Source of the DNA: Capnocytophaga felis | GTDB lineage: Bacteria > Bacteroidota > Bacteroidia > Flavobacteriales > Flavobacteriaceae | Direction of reading: 5' to 3' | Length of the DNA stretch: 64,000 nt | Assembly (NCBI RefSeq): GCF_009684755.1 | Contig: NZ_BLBC01000013.1 | Span: 41,047-105,046 of the forward strand | Shown here: in pieces, positions 1 to 8,429 of the stretch | Layout of the letters: every line of letters begins with the position of its first letter | Numbering within the stretch: the first letter of the stretch is position 1 | Made by a program: the position numbers and the translations under genes | The notes under the pieces: generated by a model | Databases searched by the model: none | What the model was told of the DNA's origin: nothing | The model's input: only the letters and a program-made list of their open reading frames with translations

Positions 1-298
1 TTTGCAAGTTACTGACAGGAAGCGTTAATGTTTGTATCATCTTTTTCCTTTTAAACAAGGAATTGTGTCCCCAATAGACAGCAATAACACCTCCTACCGG
101 AAAGCTAAATATCATCGGTGTTAAAATACTGTCATACGAGAAAACAAATTGTTTATATTCCTGAGTTTTCATATAACCATCATAACAAACATAAGCTACC
201 AAACCGATAAAAATTATCGTAAAACCAAGATAATAATACAGAAAATACTTTGCATTTTCGCTCCATTCTTTTTTTAAAAGATTTAAAAACACCTTCAT
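1..298 (-). CDS. ABC-2 type transporter permease, N-terminal part (cut by window edge)
   Basis: The minus strand is open from an ATG at 298-296 to the window edge, giving about 99 residues that begin MKVFLNLLKKEWSENAKYF. A short cytoplasmic start is followed by a hydrophobic segment (about residues 19-39) and a second one (about 61-77), the pattern of an ABC-2 permease entering the membrane. It starts two bases after the stop of the upstream ATPase gene, so the two are almost certainly one operon and one exporter. The substrate cannot be told. The family is inferred from topology and neighbour, since most of the protein lies outside the window. Confidence 0.7.
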   Translation of the reverse strand, partial: MKVFLNLLKKEWSENAKYFLYYYLGFTIIFIGLVAYVCYDGYMKTQEYKQFVFSYDSILTPMIFSFPVGGVIAVYWGHNSLFKRKKMIQTLTLPVSNLQ

Positions 299-300
299 CG

Positions 301-1143
301 TTACTTATTTTTTGAGTTAAACCAATCATTTACTTTTTTAGGATTTGAAATCACGGCTTTGTAAAGCAATTCCAAATCTATCTTACTCTCATTGTGGCTG
401 TTATTAGGCAGAACGAGCATATCTCCGAAGAAACTTTCCTCCAAATAGAAGGCTTCTTCACGCTGGGTTTTATCGTGCGAGGCTTTAAACTCCAAAAACT
501 GAGAAATTTCTTGCATCGACTGATTGAAAAGCACCTTTTTTTCATCTAAGACAATCACTCGGTCAATGAGGTTTTCCAAATCCTTCGTCTGATGTGTACT
601 GATGATAAAACAACGTTCATCGTTCATTATTTCAGCCATAATTTTCCGAAATTGCGTTTTTCCACTGATGTCCAGTCCGTTAGTAGGCTCGTCCATCAGC
701 ACCACCGACGTATTCGCTGCCAAAGCAAAGCTAATCAGCACTTTTTTGCGTTGCCCATAGCTCAAATTATGGAGCTTTTCTTCTTCCGAAACTTCAAATG
801 CACGCAAAAAATTTCGGAATTGTTCCAAACTGAATTTCGGATAAAAACACGAAAGCCTTTTTTGGTACTTTTCTACCGAAGTATCGGGTAAATACACCTC
901 GTCGGGGATTACGAAAATCTCTCGTAAAAAGTCCGTTTTTCGCTCTTTCGGGGCGAATCCTAAAACTTGAATTGTTCCTTGATTTGGGAAAAGCAATCCC
1001 GCAAGATTGTACAAAAATGTGGTTTTCCCAACCCCATTCTTCCCGAACAAACCACAGATTTGCCCTGGCTCAATATCCAAATTCAAATCCTTGAAAATGT
1101 TTTTCTTACGGAAAGAAAAATCTAAATTTTTGACAGTTATCAT
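301..1143 (-). CDS. ABC transporter ATP-binding protein
   Basis: A 280-residue ATPase subunit that powers the adjacent permease. Visible motifs are Walker A (GKNGVGKT, near residue 34), the ABC signature (LSYGQ, near 128), Walker B with catalytic Glu (VVLMDEPTNGLD) and the H-loop His (STH). The last 90 residues or so are a C-terminal extension typical of exporters in this subfamily. The permease gene follows after two bases. A TAnnTTTG promoter core lies 38-45 bases before the start. The substrate is unknown; antibiotic, lantibiotic or lipid export are all possible. Confidence 0.9.
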   Translation of the reverse strand: MITVKNLDFSFRKKNIFKDLNLDIEPGQICGLFGKNGVGKTTFLYNLAGLLFPNQGTIQVLGFAPKERKTDFLREIFVIPDEVYLPDTSVEKYQKRLSCFYPKFSLEQFRNFLRAFEVSEEEKLHNLSYGQRKKVLISFALAANTSVVLMDEPTNGLDISGKTQFRKIMAEIMNDERCFIISTHQTKDLENLIDRVIVLDEKKVLFNQSMQEISQFLEFKASHDKTQREEAFYLEESFFGDMLVLPNNSHNESKIDLELLYKAVISNPKKVNDWFNSKNK

Positions 1144-1180
1144 AAAAAGCGTTTTAGCGTATTACTTTACTATTACACTA

Positions 1181-1188
1181 CAAAAGTA
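1181..1188 (-). promoter_or_regulatory. Promoter core TAnnTTTG for the ABC exporter operon
   Basis: The minus strand reads TACTTTTG, a perfect match to the Bacteroidota -7 element, about 38 bases before the ATG of the ATPase gene. No clear -33 TTG was found at the usual spacing. Confidence 0.55.
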
Positions 1189-1501
1189 ACACAAAAAATC
1201 ATTCGTGCAAATTTTTGATGTAAAAAAACACAATCATAATTCTTTTTCTAATTAAATAAACAGATTTTCAGCATATTAATTTTCCTATAAATTAAAAAAA
1301 TGATATACAGAGTTCAAATTCAAACTTTAACTCGTTTAACTTTTATTTCACATCAATTCAAAACAACAAAAAACTGAAAATTAAATAGTTAAAAACGTAA
1401 CCTTATCGGATTCAACGTTAAATTTATAAAATATTTAACTAAATACTTAATTATGAACATCTTGATTATTCCCTATCGAAAGAAAAAACTTATCAACAAT
1501 G
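1189..1501. other. AT-rich divergent intergenic region
   Basis: About 310 bases between the promoter of the ABC exporter and the MraZ operator. It is strongly AT-rich, with no open frame having coding character and no evident RNA gene or strong hairpin. I see nothing else in it. Confidence 0.5.
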
Positions 1502-1526
1502 TGGGAGAAAGTGGTAAAATATGGGA
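1502..1526 (+). promoter_or_regulatory. MraZ operator: three TGG(G/T)A boxes at 10-bp spacing
   Basis: TGGGA at 1502-1506, TGGTA at 1512-1516 and TGGGA at 1522-1526 are spaced exactly ten bases apart, on one face of the helix. MraZ is known to bind direct TGGGN repeats separated by five bases upstream of its own gene. The array ends nine bases before the -7 element of the mraZ promoter, over the place where -33 contacts would be made, so repression of the whole dcw operon by MraZ is the likely role. The middle box is imperfect. Confidence 0.75.
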
Positions 1527-1535
1527 TTTTTTTTC

Positions 1536-1543
1536 TACTTTTG
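1536..1543 (+). promoter_or_regulatory. Promoter core TACTTTTG of the mraZ/dcw operon
   Basis: A perfect TAnnTTTG element. Transcription should begin near 1550, downstream of the in-frame ATG at 1521, so that ATG cannot be the mraZ start; the GTG at 1572 fits. Confidence 0.65.
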
Positions 1544-1571
1544 TCCTGTAATTATCAAAAAAACGATTTCG

Positions 1572-2027
1572 GTGGGAATTCTCATAGGAACATATGAATG
1601 TAAAATCGACGCCAAAGGACGGATAACACTTCCAGCTCCTCTCAAAAAACAATTGGGGGACTTGGAAGCAGGATTCGTCCTTAAACGTTCTGATTTTCAA
1701 AGATGTGTAGATTTTTACACGATGGACCAATGGAATTTGGAAATGCAAAAAGTAAATAGCCTAAATCGATATGTAAAGGAAAACAATGATTTTATCCGAA
1801 AATTTATGTCGGGGGTAAAACTCATTGAAATTGACTCGGTTGGAAGAATGTTAGTACCGAGAGATTTGCTGGAATATGCACAGATTGATAAAGAAATTGT
1901 GATGTCGGCATTAGGAAATCGAGTTGAAATTTGGGATAAAACCGCTTATGAAAAAGCGATTTATACAAGTCCGGAGGATTTCTCTGTGTTGGCAGAAAAA
2001 GTTATGGGAGGTTTAGGAAATGACTAA
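1572..2027 (+). CDS. mraZ: Transcriptional regulator MraZ
   Basis: First gene of the dcw cluster, a DNA-binding repressor that forms ring-shaped oligomers. The two SpoVT-AbrB-like repeats show as GTYECKIDAKGRITLP near the N-terminus and IEIDSVGRMLVPRDL in the second half. The frame is open back to an ATG at 1521, but that codon lies inside the operator and before the promoter core. I therefore place the start at GTG 1572, giving 151 residues, the normal family length. The stop overlaps rsmH by eight bases, indicating translational coupling. Three phased TGGGN boxes upstream suggest autorepression. Confidence 0.9.
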   Translation: MGILIGTYECKIDAKGRITLPAPLKKQLGDLEAGFVLKRSDFQRCVDFYTMDQWNLEMQKVNSLNRYVKENNDFIRKFMSGVKLIEIDSVGRMLVPRDLLEYAQIDKEIVMSALGNRVEIWDKTAYEKAIYTSPEDFSVLAEKVMGGLGND

Positions 2028-2928
2028 CACGGAAAGATATCACAAGCCCGTTTTATTACACGAAAGTATTGATGGACTGGCAATTAAGGAAAATGGAATC
2101 TATGTAGATGTAACTTTCGGTGGAGGAGGTCATTCACGTGAAATTCTAAACCGATTGGGTAAAAACGGACGGTTGTACGCCTTTGACCAAGATGCTGATG
2201 CTGCCAATAATGCCATTGATGATGAACGATTTACACTCATAAACCAGAATTTCAGATATATAAAGAGATTTTTAAAATTCTACGGAGTTAAAAAGGTAGA
2301 TGGTGTTTTAGGTGATTTTGGGGTTTCATCGCATCAGTTTGATGTTCCCGAACGCGGATTTTCTACTCGTTTTGAGGGCGTTTTGGATATGCGAATGAAC
2401 CAAAGCGGAGCCATTTCAGCTCAAAACATATTAAATGAGTATTCTGAAAATGAATTGGTTAATATCTTTTTTAAATACGGAGAACTGAAAAACTCAAAAG
2501 CCATCGCAAAAGCCATCATTTCTGCCCGAACAGAACAAAAAATAGTAACGGGCAATCAATTACAGCAAATTTTAAAACCTTTTTTACAAAAATTCAAAGA
2601 AAATAAAACACTGGCTCAAATCTATCAAGCCATTCGTATTGAAGTGAACGAGGAAATGCAAGTTTTGGAAGAATTCCTTACACAACTTCCTGATATTGTT
2701 GAAATAGGCGGACGAATCAGCTTAATTAGCTATCATTCATTGGAAGACCGATTGGTAAAACGATTCATTCGTGACGGACAGTTTGAAGGAGCTCCCGAAA
2801 AAGATTTTTACGGAAATGTTTCCGTTCCTTTCAGAAAAGTAGGCGGATTAATCGTCCCAACCACAACCGAAATCGCAGAAAATAGCCGTGCCAGAAGTGC
2901 TAAACTCCGCATCGCAGAAAGACAATAA
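2020..2928 (+). CDS. rsmH: 16S rRNA (cytosine(1402)-N(4))-methyltransferase RsmH
   Basis: SAM-dependent methyltransferase (MraW) that methylates C1402 of 16S rRNA in the ribosomal P site. The N-terminal HKPVLL motif, the SAM-binding VDVTFGGGGHSREIL loop, GDFGVSSHQFD and the C-terminal SYHSLEDRLVKRF signature are all present. At 302 residues it is of normal length. It overlaps mraZ by eight bases and is followed 21 bases later by ftsL, as in most bacterial dcw clusters. Confidence 0.97.
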   Translation: MTNTERYHKPVLLHESIDGLAIKENGIYVDVTFGGGGHSREILNRLGKNGRLYAFDQDADAANNAIDDERFTLINQNFRYIKRFLKFYGVKKVDGVLGDFGVSSHQFDVPERGFSTRFEGVLDMRMNQSGAISAQNILNEYSENELVNIFFKYGELKNSKAIAKAIISARTEQKIVTGNQLQQILKPFLQKFKENKTLAQIYQAIRIEVNEEMQVLEEFLTQLPDIVEIGGRISLISYHSLEDRLVKRFIRDGQFEGAPEKDFYGNVSVPFRKVGGLIVPTTTEIAENSRARSAKLRIAERQ

Positions 2929-2949
2929 AAAACATTCTACCAGAAAAAA

Positions 2950-3279
2950 ATGGGTAACGCAACAAATGAAATAAAAAATATCCTCAGAGGAAAATTTTTG
3001 GTAGAAGGCAAAGAAGCTACCAAAAACTGGACATTTATTGCTTTTCTGTTCGTTTTGGGCGTGATTATGATTACAAGCTCTCATAATGTAGATAATAAGG
3101 TACATCAAATCGCAAAACTCAATGAGGAAGTAAATGAGCTAAAGAGCCAGTTTGTGGACGTTCGTTCACAATTGCAAAAAGTAAGGTTGGAATCATCTTT
3201 ACTTAACAAACTTAAAAGCAGAGGTTTAAAACAACCCGAAAAGCCTCCTCAAAAAATTAAAGTAATCATCAAAGAATAG
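2950..3279 (+). CDS. ftsL: FtsL-like cell division protein
   Basis: A 109-residue bitopic membrane protein: a cytoplasmic N-terminus of about 28 residues, one membrane segment (about 29-46), then a periplasmic coiled coil with leucines in heptad-like spacing (residues 50-90). FtsL joins FtsQ/DivIB and FtsB in the divisome and helps activate FtsW-FtsI. The sequence is poorly conserved, as in the family; the call rests on topology and on position between rsmH and ftsI. Confidence 0.85.
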   Translation: MGNATNEIKNILRGKFLVEGKEATKNWTFIAFLFVLGVIMITSSHNVDNKVHQIAKLNEEVNELKSQFVDVRSQLQKVRLESSLLNKLKSRGLKQPEKPPQKIKVIIKE

Positions 3280-3313
3280 AATTAACATTTCACAACAAAT
3301 TAAATTATAAAAA

Positions 3314-5326
3314 ATGGCAACAAAAAATGACAAAAGAATATTGGCTCGCACATACATTGTTGCGACAGCTATGCTTTTGTTGGCAATTGTCATTTCTGTG
3401 AAACTCGTGAAAATTCAGATTGAAGGCGATGAATATCGAGCAAAAGCAGATGAAACCACACTGCGAGAAGCCGAAATAATCCCCAATCAAGGTAATTTAT
3501 ATTCCGATGATGGGAGCTTACTTGCCACATCAGTAGTGCGTTACGATGTGAGGTGGGACGGAATTGCTCCTTCAGAAAAAAACTTCAACAAGTACGTAAA
3601 ATCCTTAAGCGACTCGCTTTCAAAGATGTTTGGCAAGCCAAGTTCGTACTATCAAAATTTACTAAAAAAAGAACGCAAATTAAAAAATCGTTATTTGTTA
3701 ATTGCTCCTCAATTGGGATATAGTGATTATCTACGTATTAAAAAATTTCCGCTTTTTGAGAAAGGTCCGTACAAAGGCGGGCTTATTATTGATAAAAAAG
3801 TAAAACGCGAATATCCTTTGGGAGGAATCGCTCATCGGAGTATTGGATACGAGCGAACTGACGAAAACGGATACACCATCCGTGTTGGTTTGGAAGGAGC
3901 TTATTCCAATTATCTTTCAGGGACAAAAGGACGCCGTTTGGAGCAAAAAATCGCTAAAGGACAATGGAAACTTGCCAATGGCTTCAATACCATTGAACCG
4001 AAAGACGGATATGATGTAGTTTCTACCATAAATATTAACATTCAAGATATTGCACACCACGCTTTACTTGCTCAGTTGGAAAAGTTCAAAGCCAAACACG
4101 GTTGTGTGATAGTAATGGAAGTCAACTCAGGAGAAATAAAAGCCATTTCAAACTTGGAACTTACTTCCACTAACACATATTCAGAACGGTTCAATTATGC
4201 TATTGGAGAAGCTCACGAACCTGGCTCTATCTTCAAACTGATGTCAGTCGTAGTTGCCATTGAAGAACGTGGAATTGACACTACATATGTGGTTGATATT
4301 AAAAATGGTAGAGCCAATTATTACAAAGAAACGGTTGATGATTCTCAAAGAAGATTTACAGGAAAAATAAATATAGCCAAGGCTTTCGCTGTTTCGTCAA
4401 ACGTTGGGATGACGGAAATGGTTCATCATTTATTTTCTAAAAATCCAAAAGATTTCACTGACAAACTCTCAAAAATGGGATTAGACCAACCTTTAGGATT
4501 GCCCATAATGGGAGAAAGAGTTCCGTACATACCAAAACCAAAGGATAAAAATTGGAGCGGTATTTCTCTTGAATGGATGGCTTTCGGATATGGCTTGCAT
4601 CTGACTCCTTTACAAACGCTAACATTCTATAATGCAATTGCTAACGATGGCGTAATGGTAAAACCACGACTTATAAAAGAAGTCCGCGAATGGAATAAAA
4701 CCATTGAAAAATTCAATGTGGAAATCATCAACGGGAAAATTTGCTCAAAAGAAACCGCTCAAAAAGCAAAAGGACTGCTGGCAAGCGTAGTAGAAAAACC
4801 ATACGGAACCGCACATAAGTTGTACTCATCTGATTTTTCGATGGCGGGAAAAACAGGAACTGCTCGGAAGAATTATGGCAATAATGACAAGTCAAAATGG
4901 AGTTATATTTCTTCATTTGCGGGTTTTTTCCCTGTTGAAAGTCCGAAATACTCGTGTATCGTGGTCATTCACGAACCTGACAGAAACGTAGGTTATTACG
5001 GAGCCGACGTTTCAGGACCTGTATTCAAAAGTATCGCACAAAAAATTTATACAAACTCGCTCCTTATTGACACCATTGAAGATGTGGACAATGCCTCGGA
5101 TAAAACCAACACCGATTACGACCAATATTATACAAAAGCCCAAAAATATAAAACGATTGTTCCTAATGTAGTCGGGATGGCAGCAATGGATGCCGTAGCT
5201 TTATTAGAAAACATCGGGTTGCGAGTAAAATTAGTTGGTGAGGGGAAGGTGATTCATCAATCCATTCCGAGCGGTCAGAAAATAAAAGACAATAAAAACG
5301 TTATTTTAACGTTAGAAAATAGTTAG
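3314..5326 (+). CDS. ftsI: Penicillin-binding protein FtsI (septal transpeptidase) with C-terminal PASTA domain
   Basis: Class B penicillin-binding protein that cross-links septal peptidoglycan together with FtsW. It has a short cytoplasmic tail, a membrane anchor at about residues 13-33, a dimerisation/pedestal domain, then the transpeptidase with S305-x-x-K308 (active serine), S361-S-N363 and K513-T-G515. A single PASTA domain follows at about residues 610-670 (VPNVVGMAAMDAVALLENIG). At 670 residues it matches Bacteroidota homologues. It is the last gene before the first interruption of the dcw cluster; a long hairpin and 21-bp repeats follow it. Confidence 0.95.
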   Translation: MATKNDKRILARTYIVATAMLLLAIVISVKLVKIQIEGDEYRAKADETTLREAEIIPNQGNLYSDDGSLLATSVVRYDVRWDGIAPSEKNFNKYVKSLSDSLSKMFGKPSSYYQNLLKKERKLKNRYLLIAPQLGYSDYLRIKKFPLFEKGPYKGGLIIDKKVKREYPLGGIAHRSIGYERTDENGYTIRVGLEGAYSNYLSGTKGRRLEQKIAKGQWKLANGFNTIEPKDGYDVVSTININIQDIAHHALLAQLEKFKAKHGCVIVMEVNSGEIKAISNLELTSTNTYSERFNYAIGEAHEPGSIFKLMSVVVAIEERGIDTTYVVDIKNGRANYYKETVDDSQRRFTGKINIAKAFAVSSNVGMTEMVHHLFSKNPKDFTDKLSKMGLDQPLGLPIMGERVPYIPKPKDKNWSGISLEWMAFGYGLHLTPLQTLTFYNAIANDGVMVKPRLIKEVREWNKTIEKFNVEIINGKICSKETAQKAKGLLASVVEKPYGTAHKLYSSDFSMAGKTGTARKNYGNNDKSKWSYISSFAGFFPVESPKYSCIVVIHEPDRNVGYYGADVSGPVFKSIAQKIYTNSLLIDTIEDVDNASDKTNTDYDQYYTKAQKYKTIVPNVVGMAAMDAVALLENIGLRVKLVGEGKVIHQSIPSGQKIKDNKNVILTLENS

Positions 5327-5451
5327 TAGCAGGCTTTTTCCTGTGAAAATAAAAAGTTCTTTGACATAATGGGATTTTTAAAGTAATTATAAAGGATTTT
5401 CATAACGAAAGTTCGTGTTACAACGAACTAAAATAGGTTTTTCAAATAAAG

Positions 5452-5504
5452 AAATTGATATTTAAACTGCGGTTTGTGATTATATGACCGCAGTTTATCA
5501 ATTT
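5452..5504 (+). terminator. Long hairpin downstream of ftsI, possible terminator
   Basis: Inner arms AAACTGCGGT (5464-5473) and ACCGCAGTTT (5487-5496) pair perfectly, and outer arms AAATTGAT (5452-5459) and ATCAATTT (5497-5504) extend the stem across a small bulge. There is no long U run directly after it, so termination is plausible rather than sure. It also overlaps the start of the 21-bp repeat array. Confidence 0.45.
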
Positions 5505-5714
5505 CAAGCCCAAAAAATCATTTTTAGCAAAAGAAAAATCAATCAGCAAACTTGTTGAACCATTTCTGCAAGCTGATAATCCATTTTTCAAACTTGTTGA
5601 GCCATTTCTGTAAGCTGAAAAATCATTTTCCAAACTTGTTAAATCATTTTTTTGACTTAAAATATTATTTCTGATAAAAGATATATTATTTCCGAAAGCA
5701 TAAAATACTACTTC
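5484..5714. repeat. Degenerate tandem repeat, 21-bp period (locus A, about 11 units)
   Basis: Units of exactly 21 bases follow one another with no slippage, for example from 5547, 5568, 5589, 5610 and 5631. Odd and even units alternate in sequence, so copies 42 bases apart are most alike (CAAACTTGTT begins at 5547, 5589 and 5631). Units towards 5714 are decayed. Two further arrays with the same period lie at 20297-20506 and 51009-51155. The array fills most of the gap between ftsI and the next gene. No coding role is evident. Confidence 0.75.
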
Positions 5715-5774
5715 TGAAAGATACAGACAAAAAATAACCTCGTATATTACAATAAAAAACTAAACTATTGAGCT

Positions 5775-6086
5775 ATGACCGAAAAACAATTGCAAAACAT
5801 AAAAGAAATGGAGGAAATTCTGAATAAAACAGAAGTTTTTACCTCTGAAGCCAAACAATTTTTAGAAAAATGGGAAAATTTGCTACCTGAAATCAAAAAA
5901 CTATCCGATTATTACTATGAAGGCGGGTGGAAAGACGATTATGATGCTTCCAACCGAGGAGAAATTCCTGAAGGAATCCCGCACGGGGTACTTTCCGAAG
6001 ATGCCATCTACAACGCTATGGGAGAACATTATCTTACTGCAGTTGAGTTTCTAAAAACAGTTACGAAAATCATTGCAAATGAATAA
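5775..6086 (+). CDS. DUF4298 family protein
   Basis: A 103-residue soluble, acidic, helical protein. The YYYEGGWKDDYDASNRGEIPEGIPHGVLSEDAIYNAM stretch (about residues 43-80) resembles the conserved core of DUF4298, a family of unknown function. It is the first gene of the insertion between ftsI and murE and lies three bases before the next gene, so the two are probably co-transcribed. Confidence 0.7.
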   Translation: MTEKQLQNIKEMEEILNKTEVFTSEAKQFLEKWENLLPEIKKLSDYYYEGGWKDDYDASNRGEIPEGIPHGVLSEDAIYNAMGEHYLTAVEFLKTVTKIIANE

Positions 6087-6089
6087 ACA

Positions 6090-7010
6090 ATGAAACGAAT
6101 CACCTTGCTTTCAGCAAATCACACCGATTATCATCTCGGATTTGAAGTGCAATCGCCCAAGCCGAAATTTTTTTCGTGGGACACTACCTATGAGGAAATC
6201 ATCGCATCGCCTTTGGTGGAATGGGACAGCCCTTTTGATTTGGATTATGAGGTGTATGAATATTATTATTTCAAATATCCGGTGCGGGTAGGCAATTTGC
6301 TTTTTTCCAAATTTGAATTTCGGATAGACAACCCTCAACGCAGAGATATTGCCGTGCAAGAATATTATGCCAATGGCGACAAACAAGTAGAAGCATTTGA
6401 TTTTTGGCAAGTGCATCAGCAATTAGAAAAACATTTAACCCTTGATAAAAGCTACGAAGCTTACGAAAACCTCTATTCGTTTTTTCACAAAGACGGAATC
6501 ACATTTCTGGTCATTTATTATGGAGAACCACCGCATCAATATGTATTTTTTAATATTATCAATGCTCGTAAATATCCCGAACTCATTACGCCTATTGAAA
6601 ATGAAGACAACATACAACTCACTGATTTTGTGTTATTTCCGAAGGATTATATCGGTATTGATACGGACTATCTAAAAAACGAAGCCGTTAAACGCCGTCC
6701 ACCTCTGCTGACGGAAAGGTTTGGAAATAAAGCCGTTTTATGGAAAGATGAGGTGAATAAACAACTCGGGGTAAGTGCGGGTAAGTTTTGCAATGTTTTT
6801 CCGCTGTCGGACATCAAAAAAGTGGACATCGACCGAATGCTTCCTGCCAAAGGCGGTGGTGCCGATACCTTGCGAGTGTATTACAAAAAAAGAAAATACC
6901 CAACGGCAATTCTCAATACCAAAGAATATGATTTGGACAATTATTTGCCCCAATTAGAAAAATTCTTCGGTAGGTCTATTGAAGTAACAGGGTTTTATTA
7001 TAATTGTTAA
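6090..7010 (+). CDS. Protein of unknown function, paralogue of the gene at 7449-8360
   Basis: 306 residues, no signal peptide or membrane segment, rich in aromatic residues. I do not recognise a family. It is clearly homologous to the product of 7449-8360 along its length: both start with a TLLS-x-NHTDYHLGFEVQSP stretch, both carry KRRP-x-LLTE-x-FGN followed by a VFPLSDI block and an MLPAKG motif, and both end in YYNC. The middle third has diverged. It follows the DUF4298 gene after three bases. Confidence 0.75.
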   Translation: MKRITLLSANHTDYHLGFEVQSPKPKFFSWDTTYEEIIASPLVEWDSPFDLDYEVYEYYYFKYPVRVGNLLFSKFEFRIDNPQRRDIAVQEYYANGDKQVEAFDFWQVHQQLEKHLTLDKSYEAYENLYSFFHKDGITFLVIYYGEPPHQYVFFNIINARKYPELITPIENEDNIQLTDFVLFPKDYIGIDTDYLKNEAVKRRPPLLTERFGNKAVLWKDEVNKQLGVSAGKFCNVFPLSDIKKVDIDRMLPAKGGGADTLRVYYKKRKYPTAILNTKEYDLDNYLPQLEKFFGRSIEVTGFYYNC

Positions 7011-7044
7011 TGAACAGATTTTATGACATTTAAAAAATTAAATT

Positions 7045-7398
7045 ATGAATTACGATAACTTTTTTCTTCCTGCGGAAGATTTCGAGAAAAGCAAACATTT
7101 TTTTGCTGAGATTTTGGGCTTGGAAATCAAATTTGATTTTTCACCAATGGGAATGATTGCCTTTAAAGTGGGTAATGAAGAGGCTGCTATTATCTTAAAG
7201 GATAAGAAAAAATTTCCGAATGCAAAACCCACTATTTGGCTTGAAGTAGATGATGTAGTGGAAGTTTATGAGGATTTAAGGACAAAAGGCGTGGAATTTT
7301 TAACACCACCTTTTCCCATAAAAACAGGTTGGGCAGTCGAGTTTTTAGACCCTTCTGGCAATGTAATGGGTTTTACGGATTATCGTGCTAATGCTTAA
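7045..7398 (+). CDS. VOC (glyoxalase/bleomycin-resistance fold) family protein
   Basis: A 117-residue single-domain protein with two beta-alpha-beta-beta-beta modules: FFLPAEDFEKSKHFFAEILGLE at the start and a second half ending in WAVEFLDPSGNVMGFTDY, the usual family ending. The metal-ligand pattern is incomplete by eye, so it may bind a ligand rather than catalyse. It lies between the two unknown paralogues on the same strand. Confidence 0.85.
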   Translation: MNYDNFFLPAEDFEKSKHFFAEILGLEIKFDFSPMGMIAFKVGNEEAAIILKDKKKFPNAKPTIWLEVDDVVEVYEDLRTKGVEFLTPPFPIKTGWAVEFLDPSGNVMGFTDYRANA

Positions 7399-7448
7399 AA
7401 ACTATAAATCCACGAAACAAGCCCCCTCACTAATAAACAAATGAAACT

Positions 7449-8360
7449 ATGAAACAAATCACTTTACTTTCAGAAAATCACACGGATTATCATCTCGGAT
7501 TTGAGGTGCAATCTCCTGAACCGAAATTCTTTTCGTGGGACGCTACCTACGAGGAAGTTATCGCATCGCCTTGGGTGAAACAGATTTTTTATAAGGATTA
7601 TGGCGAGGGGCAACTTAGTCGTCAATTTGCCTTTAAATTTCCTGTGCGAGTGGGCAATTTACTGTTTTACAACTTTGAATTTGGCTTTACAAGTAGGCAA
7701 CGCACCGATATTGCCGTAAGAGAATACCGTTTTACGAGCAAAAAAGGGGCTTCTAAACACGATTTTTTACAGATTTGCGAGCAATTTAATAAAGACCTGT
7801 CGCACAGGGAAGTAGATGAATATTTAGAAAATTCGTATTACAACAATCATACGGACGACATCAGTTTTCGTATGCAATATTATGGCGAGGCTCGGCATCG
7901 AGATTTCTTTTTATCTATTTATAATACAAGGAATTATCACCAAATCGTCAAGCCTTTGGAAAACGCAATACAACTTACGGATTTTTTGGTTTTCCCACCA
8001 AAAGACATTCGGATGGATGCCAATTACCGAGAAGACATTCGTGTCAAACGCCGACCATCTCTATTAACCGAAAAGTTTGGTAATCAGTCTATTTTATGGC
8101 GAGATGAGGAGAATCAGCAAATCGGTGTAAGTGTGGACAAATTTGTTCGGGTTTTTCCACTGTCAGACATCGAAAAAGTGTACATCGAGCGTATGCTTCC
8201 TGCCAAAGGACACGGAGCAGATTACATTTTCATACGATATAAAAACGAAAAATATCCCACCAAAATCCTTGAAGCCGAGAACAACTTTTTTGACAAGGTG
8301 GATTTAGAAAAAATCTTTAAGCAGAAGATTTTATTTGGTGGGGAGTATTATAATTGTTAA
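7449..8360 (+). CDS. Protein of unknown function, paralogue of the gene at 6090-7010
   Basis: 303 residues, soluble, no recognised family. The first 40 or so codons are nearly identical in DNA to the start of the 6090 gene, the centre differs strongly, and the C-terminal third is again alike (KRRPSLLTEKFGNQ, VFPLSDIEKVYIERMLPAKG, ending in YYNC). This mosaic suggests tandem duplication with the VOC gene between, followed by diversification of the middle or conversion of the ends. Confidence 0.75.
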   Translation: MKQITLLSENHTDYHLGFEVQSPEPKFFSWDATYEEVIASPWVKQIFYKDYGEGQLSRQFAFKFPVRVGNLLFYNFEFGFTSRQRTDIAVREYRFTSKKGASKHDFLQICEQFNKDLSHREVDEYLENSYYNNHTDDISFRMQYYGEARHRDFFLSIYNTRNYHQIVKPLENAIQLTDFLVFPPKDIRMDANYREDIRVKRRPSLLTEKFGNQSILWRDEENQQIGVSVDKFVRVFPLSDIEKVYIERMLPAKGHGADYIFIRYKNEKYPTKILEAENNFFDKVDLEKIFKQKILFGGEYYNC

Positions 8361-8429
8361 TCAAACACACGAAAGCGAATGTCCGTGCCAATTTGTTTCG
8401 TTTTATAATTATTAAACAACACCATAAAA

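Noticed and set aside
1521..1571. N-terminal extension of MraZ
   Set aside because: The region holds the operator boxes and the promoter core, so it is upstream of the transcript start; the encoded residues are not part of the MraZ fold.
5442..5633. Minus-strand open frame giving a protein with NGSTSL-type seven-residue repeats
   Set aside because: The repeats result from the 21-bp period of the DNA array. No start signal supports translation, and the other two arrays give unrelated residues in the same frame.
5484..5714. CRISPR array
   Set aside because: Units are directly adjacent with no unique spacers, they are degenerate, and no cas genes are present.
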